From JANMZR01 sp031383555 (GTDB lineage: Bacteria; Bacteroidota; Bacteroidia; Cytophagales; Spirosomataceae): a DNA stretch of 8,844 bases. The notes under the pieces are model-generated. The model was not told the origin of the DNA. It saw nothing but the letters and a program-made list of their open reading frames with translations, and made no database searches. Made by a program: the position numbers and the translations under genes. Below are positions 8,464 through 8,844 of the stretch, one piece after another; the first letter of the stretch is position 1; each line of letters opens with the position of its first letter. The stretch lies in the NCBI GenBank assembly GCA_031383555.1, contig JANMZR010000220.1, positions 1 through 8,844 of the forward strand, read 5' to 3'.

Positions 8464-8595
8464 AAATTTATTAAAGAAACCCATACAAAAAAGAAAGTTC
8501 ATATTACCTTTATCACTAATTATGAGCTAGTTAACAATGAATATAGCCGTGAAATCTTAGACTCCAGCCTGACTATTGAAAGTTTTTTAGGCTAA
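8464..8595 (+). other. Start-less 44-codon coding-like remnant upstream of higA
   Basis: The frame from 8464 to the TAA at 8593-8595 is open for 43 residues and looks protein-like (for example KKVHITFITNYELVNNEY and a SREILDSSL segment), unlike the stop-rich flanks. It contains no ATG, GTG or TTG start and is preceded by an in-frame TAA at 8461. I do not recognise the family, and it does not resemble HigB. It could be the 3' end of a gene whose front was deleted, or a chance open frame. The stretch from 8337 to 8634 otherwise holds only the hairpin at 8412-8438 and the inverted repeat at 8593-8606. Confidence 0.3.
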
Positions 8596-8606
8596 TATTT
8601 GTATTA
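8593..8606. promoter_or_regulatory. Small inverted repeat upstream of higA, possible autoregulatory operator
   Basis: TAATA (8593-8597) and TATTA (8602-8606) form a perfect 5-bp inverted repeat around TTTG, 28 bases before the higA ATG. HigA antitoxins generally repress their own promoters by binding AT-rich palindromes in this position. Such a short AT-only repeat is also expected by chance in this composition, so support is weak. Confidence 0.25.
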
Positions 8607-8634
8607 AAATAGATGCAACAATAATTTAAAAAAT

Positions 8635-8844
8635 ATGGAAATTAAGCCAATAAAATCAGAAACAGATTACAACCAAGCGCTTGAAAGACTTGAGTTAATT
8701 TTCGATGCCAAAAAAGAAACATTAGAAGGCGACGAATTGGAAATATTAAGTATTTTAATAGATAATTACGAAAATGAAAATTACCCAATTGGCTTCCCCG
8801 ACCCTACTGAAGCCATAAAATTTCGCATGGAACAGATGGCGCTC
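8635..8844 (+). CDS. higA: HigA-family antitoxin / HTH regulator, 3' part beyond window
   Basis: Seventy codons from the ATG at 8635 to the window edge with no stop. The N-terminus (MEIKPIKSETDYNQALERLE) and the later EGDELEIL, NYPIGFPDPTEAIKFRMEQ segments match the Bacteroidota HigA-type antitoxins (COG5499), which carry this helical, acidic N-terminal region before an XRE-type helix-turn-helix. The HTH should begin just past the right edge. Family members are usually around 120-140 residues, so about half is visible. HigA neutralises the ribosome-dependent mRNA interferase HigB and represses its own operon. HigB is normally encoded just upstream, but the 298 bases after the M1 pseudogene contain no such gene, so this is a solitary antitoxin unless the toxin lies downstream. 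The spacer before the ATG is A/T-only with no Shine-Dalgarno, as usual in this phylum. Confidence 0.88.
   Translation, partial: MEIKPIKSETDYNQALERLELIFDAKKETLEGDELEILSILIDNYENENYPIGFPDPTEAIKFRMEQMAL

Noticed and set aside
8593..8601. TAATATTTG as a -7 promoter element for higA
   Set aside because: It has one extra base relative to TAnnTTTG, and the nearest upstream TTG (8576-8578) is only 14 bp away.

Overview
The window looks like an AT-rich Bacteroidota chromosome segment (Cytophagia/Sphingobacteriia/Flavobacteriia-like). The support is a giant secreted protein of Ig/PKD-type repeats, secreted M1 peptidases with typical Bacteroidota motifs, AT-rich leaders without Shine-Dalgarno sequences, one fair match to the Bacteroidota promoter (TTG, about 20 bp, TAnnTTTG), and a Bacteroidota-type HigA antitoxin. 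No RNA gene, CRISPR array, IS element or phage gene was recognised.

Layout. (1) Positions 1-4400, minus strand: one uninterrupted reading frame of 1466 codons, 5' complete and running off the left edge. It encodes a signal peptide followed by Ig-like beta-sandwich modules. The modules are organised at two scales: a tandem 77-residue duplication, and a composite super-repeat of about 360-370 residues. Two super-repeat copies are complete and a third begins exactly at the window edge. This gene is the largest in the window. (2) Positions 4401-5068: a divergent intergenic region with two copies of an 18-bp palindrome whose centres lie 33 bp apart, plus weak promoter candidates for both directions. 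(3) Positions 5069-6718, plus strand: an intact secreted M1-family zinc aminopeptidase. (4) Positions 6718-8336, plus strand: a second, divergent M1 peptidase whose start overlaps the first gene's stop in TAATG. It is broken between its GGGME exopeptidase motif and its HEIAH zinc motif. (5) Positions 8337-8634: a terminator-like hairpin, a 44-codon start-less coding-like remnant and a small inverted repeat. (6) Positions 8635-8844, plus strand: the N-terminal half of a HigA-type antitoxin, cut by the right edge, with no HigB toxin upstream.

How it fits together: the two M1 genes form a translationally coupled pair for digestion of exported peptides, with the second copy decaying. The adhesin-like gene is transcribed divergently and may be controlled by the palindrome pair. 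The HigA gene appears to be a separate unit. Most content belongs to known families. The parts most worth a second look are the super-repeat architecture, the palindrome pair, the nature of the M1 lesion and the remnant in front of higA. I did not find convincing evidence of a new multi-gene system.
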